DNA of 64,000 nucleotides from Telmatactis stephensoni (Eukaryota > Cnidaria > Anthozoa > Actiniaria > Isophelliidae), in the NCBI GenBank assembly GCA_029948255.1, contig JALIZF010001506.1:186001-250000 (forward strand), given 5' to 3'. Every line of letters begins with the position of its first letter. Positions within the stretch are counted from its first letter, which is position 1. The position numbers and the translations under genes were made by a program. Under the pieces are notes generated by a model. The model ran no database searches. It was not told the origin of the DNA and saw only the letters and a list, made by a program, of their open reading frames with translations. This document shows, piece by piece, positions 62,980 to 64,000 of the stretch.

Positions 62980-64000
62980 AGCAAGTACAAATTTCGAAGG
63001 AACTAAACTGGACAACGAGCAAGGAGCCAAGTTTCAGTTACTATGCTGATACGGCCGGAATATATAAACCGATACTCTTATGGTTCCCCTTCCATTAAAA
63101 AAAAAATAGTTGTGCTAAACAACTAATGAGAAACTTATCAGATTTCGTATGACTGTAAAAACTCACGCTACATTAAGAGTCACCTTGCTCAGTTTAGTTC
63201 TGTCAGTAGTTGCATAGTGCAACAACAAATACACTGAATTAGAACCGTACAACCAAGGTGTACATCAGTTTTTGGTGATTGTACTCTAACCTACGCCTCT
63301 AGATTGAAAATATGAATATGTATAAAGTGCGTTTAAAACATGCGTTTAAGACATCATCAGGTGATTTGTCTATTTTCATCGGCTTGATGCGTCCTTGACC
63401 CGATCTCCGCACAGCGAAGGGAGCAGTTGCCCCTCTAACTATGTAATGAAATAGATAATCTGCACCCCGCCTCTCCCCCTTCTGAAAAATAATACTCAGG
63501 AAATATATAAATACCGCCCCCACCGCCCATGGAATTTGGGTTAAGCGCCCTTTTTCTTTATACTGAAATTGTTACTTTAAGATTACCTTATTAACAACAG
63601 CTGCTTTACAGAAGTCAATTCAAAAGTGATAAACTTTTTGATGCCAAGAACAATAGCTACACCTGTAAATCACTAGTGTAAAAGTTTTTTGAATTGCAGT
63701 GTGATTGATGACCCCTAGTGTTTACCCAGTGTGCCTCTTAATTAAAACTGATGTTATTAGTTACATTAACGACAGAGTGTTTCTAGCCTTATTTCCAGGC
63801 AATTCCTAACTAATGGGCTTCCTGTGGCAAGACGTAGAGACTGGGAGGAGACGAAAAGACTATCGCATCCCCAGTTCGTCCTCTTCCTGTTAGAGACAGG
63901 AATAAACAACCACTTTGCAAAGGACACCATAATAGGCTTTGATATTTATTCTAAGAAACGCCTATGTAATAAAGGCTTCTTCAATAAACAAGCCTTAACA
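62980..64000. other. Downstream flank without a recognised gene
   Basis: No coding frame of note. Near 63784, TAGCCTTATTTCCAGGCAAT then TGGGCTTCCTGTGG resembles the start of the family B MITE at 49315, so a degenerate third copy may begin here and end near 63935. Confidence 0.4.

Overview
This is a eukaryotic, AT-rich, intron-dense stretch of an invertebrate animal genome. I infer an anthozoan cnidarian (coral or sea anemone) from gene content and architecture, but no single sequence proves it. Three genes can be reconstructed exon by exon with consistent splice phases and GT-AG junctions.

Layout: (1) 1-11547 holds no convincing gene. Its main content is a 4.6-kb DNA transposon (62-4633) with long terminal inverted repeats and a 10-bp target duplication, followed by several small inverted-repeat elements. 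(2) 11548-15425 (minus) is TRMT61A, the catalytic subunit of the tRNA m1A58 methyltransferase, in nine exons. (3) 16002-58640 (plus) is one very large gene of at least 62 exons encoding a dynein-heavy-chain-like protein of about 5,180 residues, best matched to DNHD1. It keeps the full heavy-chain layout: tail, linker, AAA1-AAA6, stalk with microtubule-binding tip, and C-terminal domain. The AAA1 Walker B and sensor I motifs are degenerate. (4) 60602-62979 (plus) is a two-exon homeobox gene with an eh1-like repressor motif in exon 1 and an ANTP-type homeodomain with an unusual Leu at position 56 in exon 2.

TRMT61A and DNHD1 start head to head, 576 bases apart, so a shared promoter is plausible. 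The DNHD1 introns are crowded with minisatellites, pyrimidine tracts, MITE-like inverted repeats (some with clear target duplications) and tRNA-derived SINE-like elements.

Points of most interest are the probable non-hydrolysing AAA1 site, three apparent single-base reading-frame disruptions in an otherwise intact gene, a decayed tandem copy of the AAA3 P-loop exon, a 62-bp minisatellite running into a splice acceptor, a four-fold duplication of another acceptor, and an intronic array of consensus CRE octamers. All identifications rest on reading motifs by eye; no search was run.
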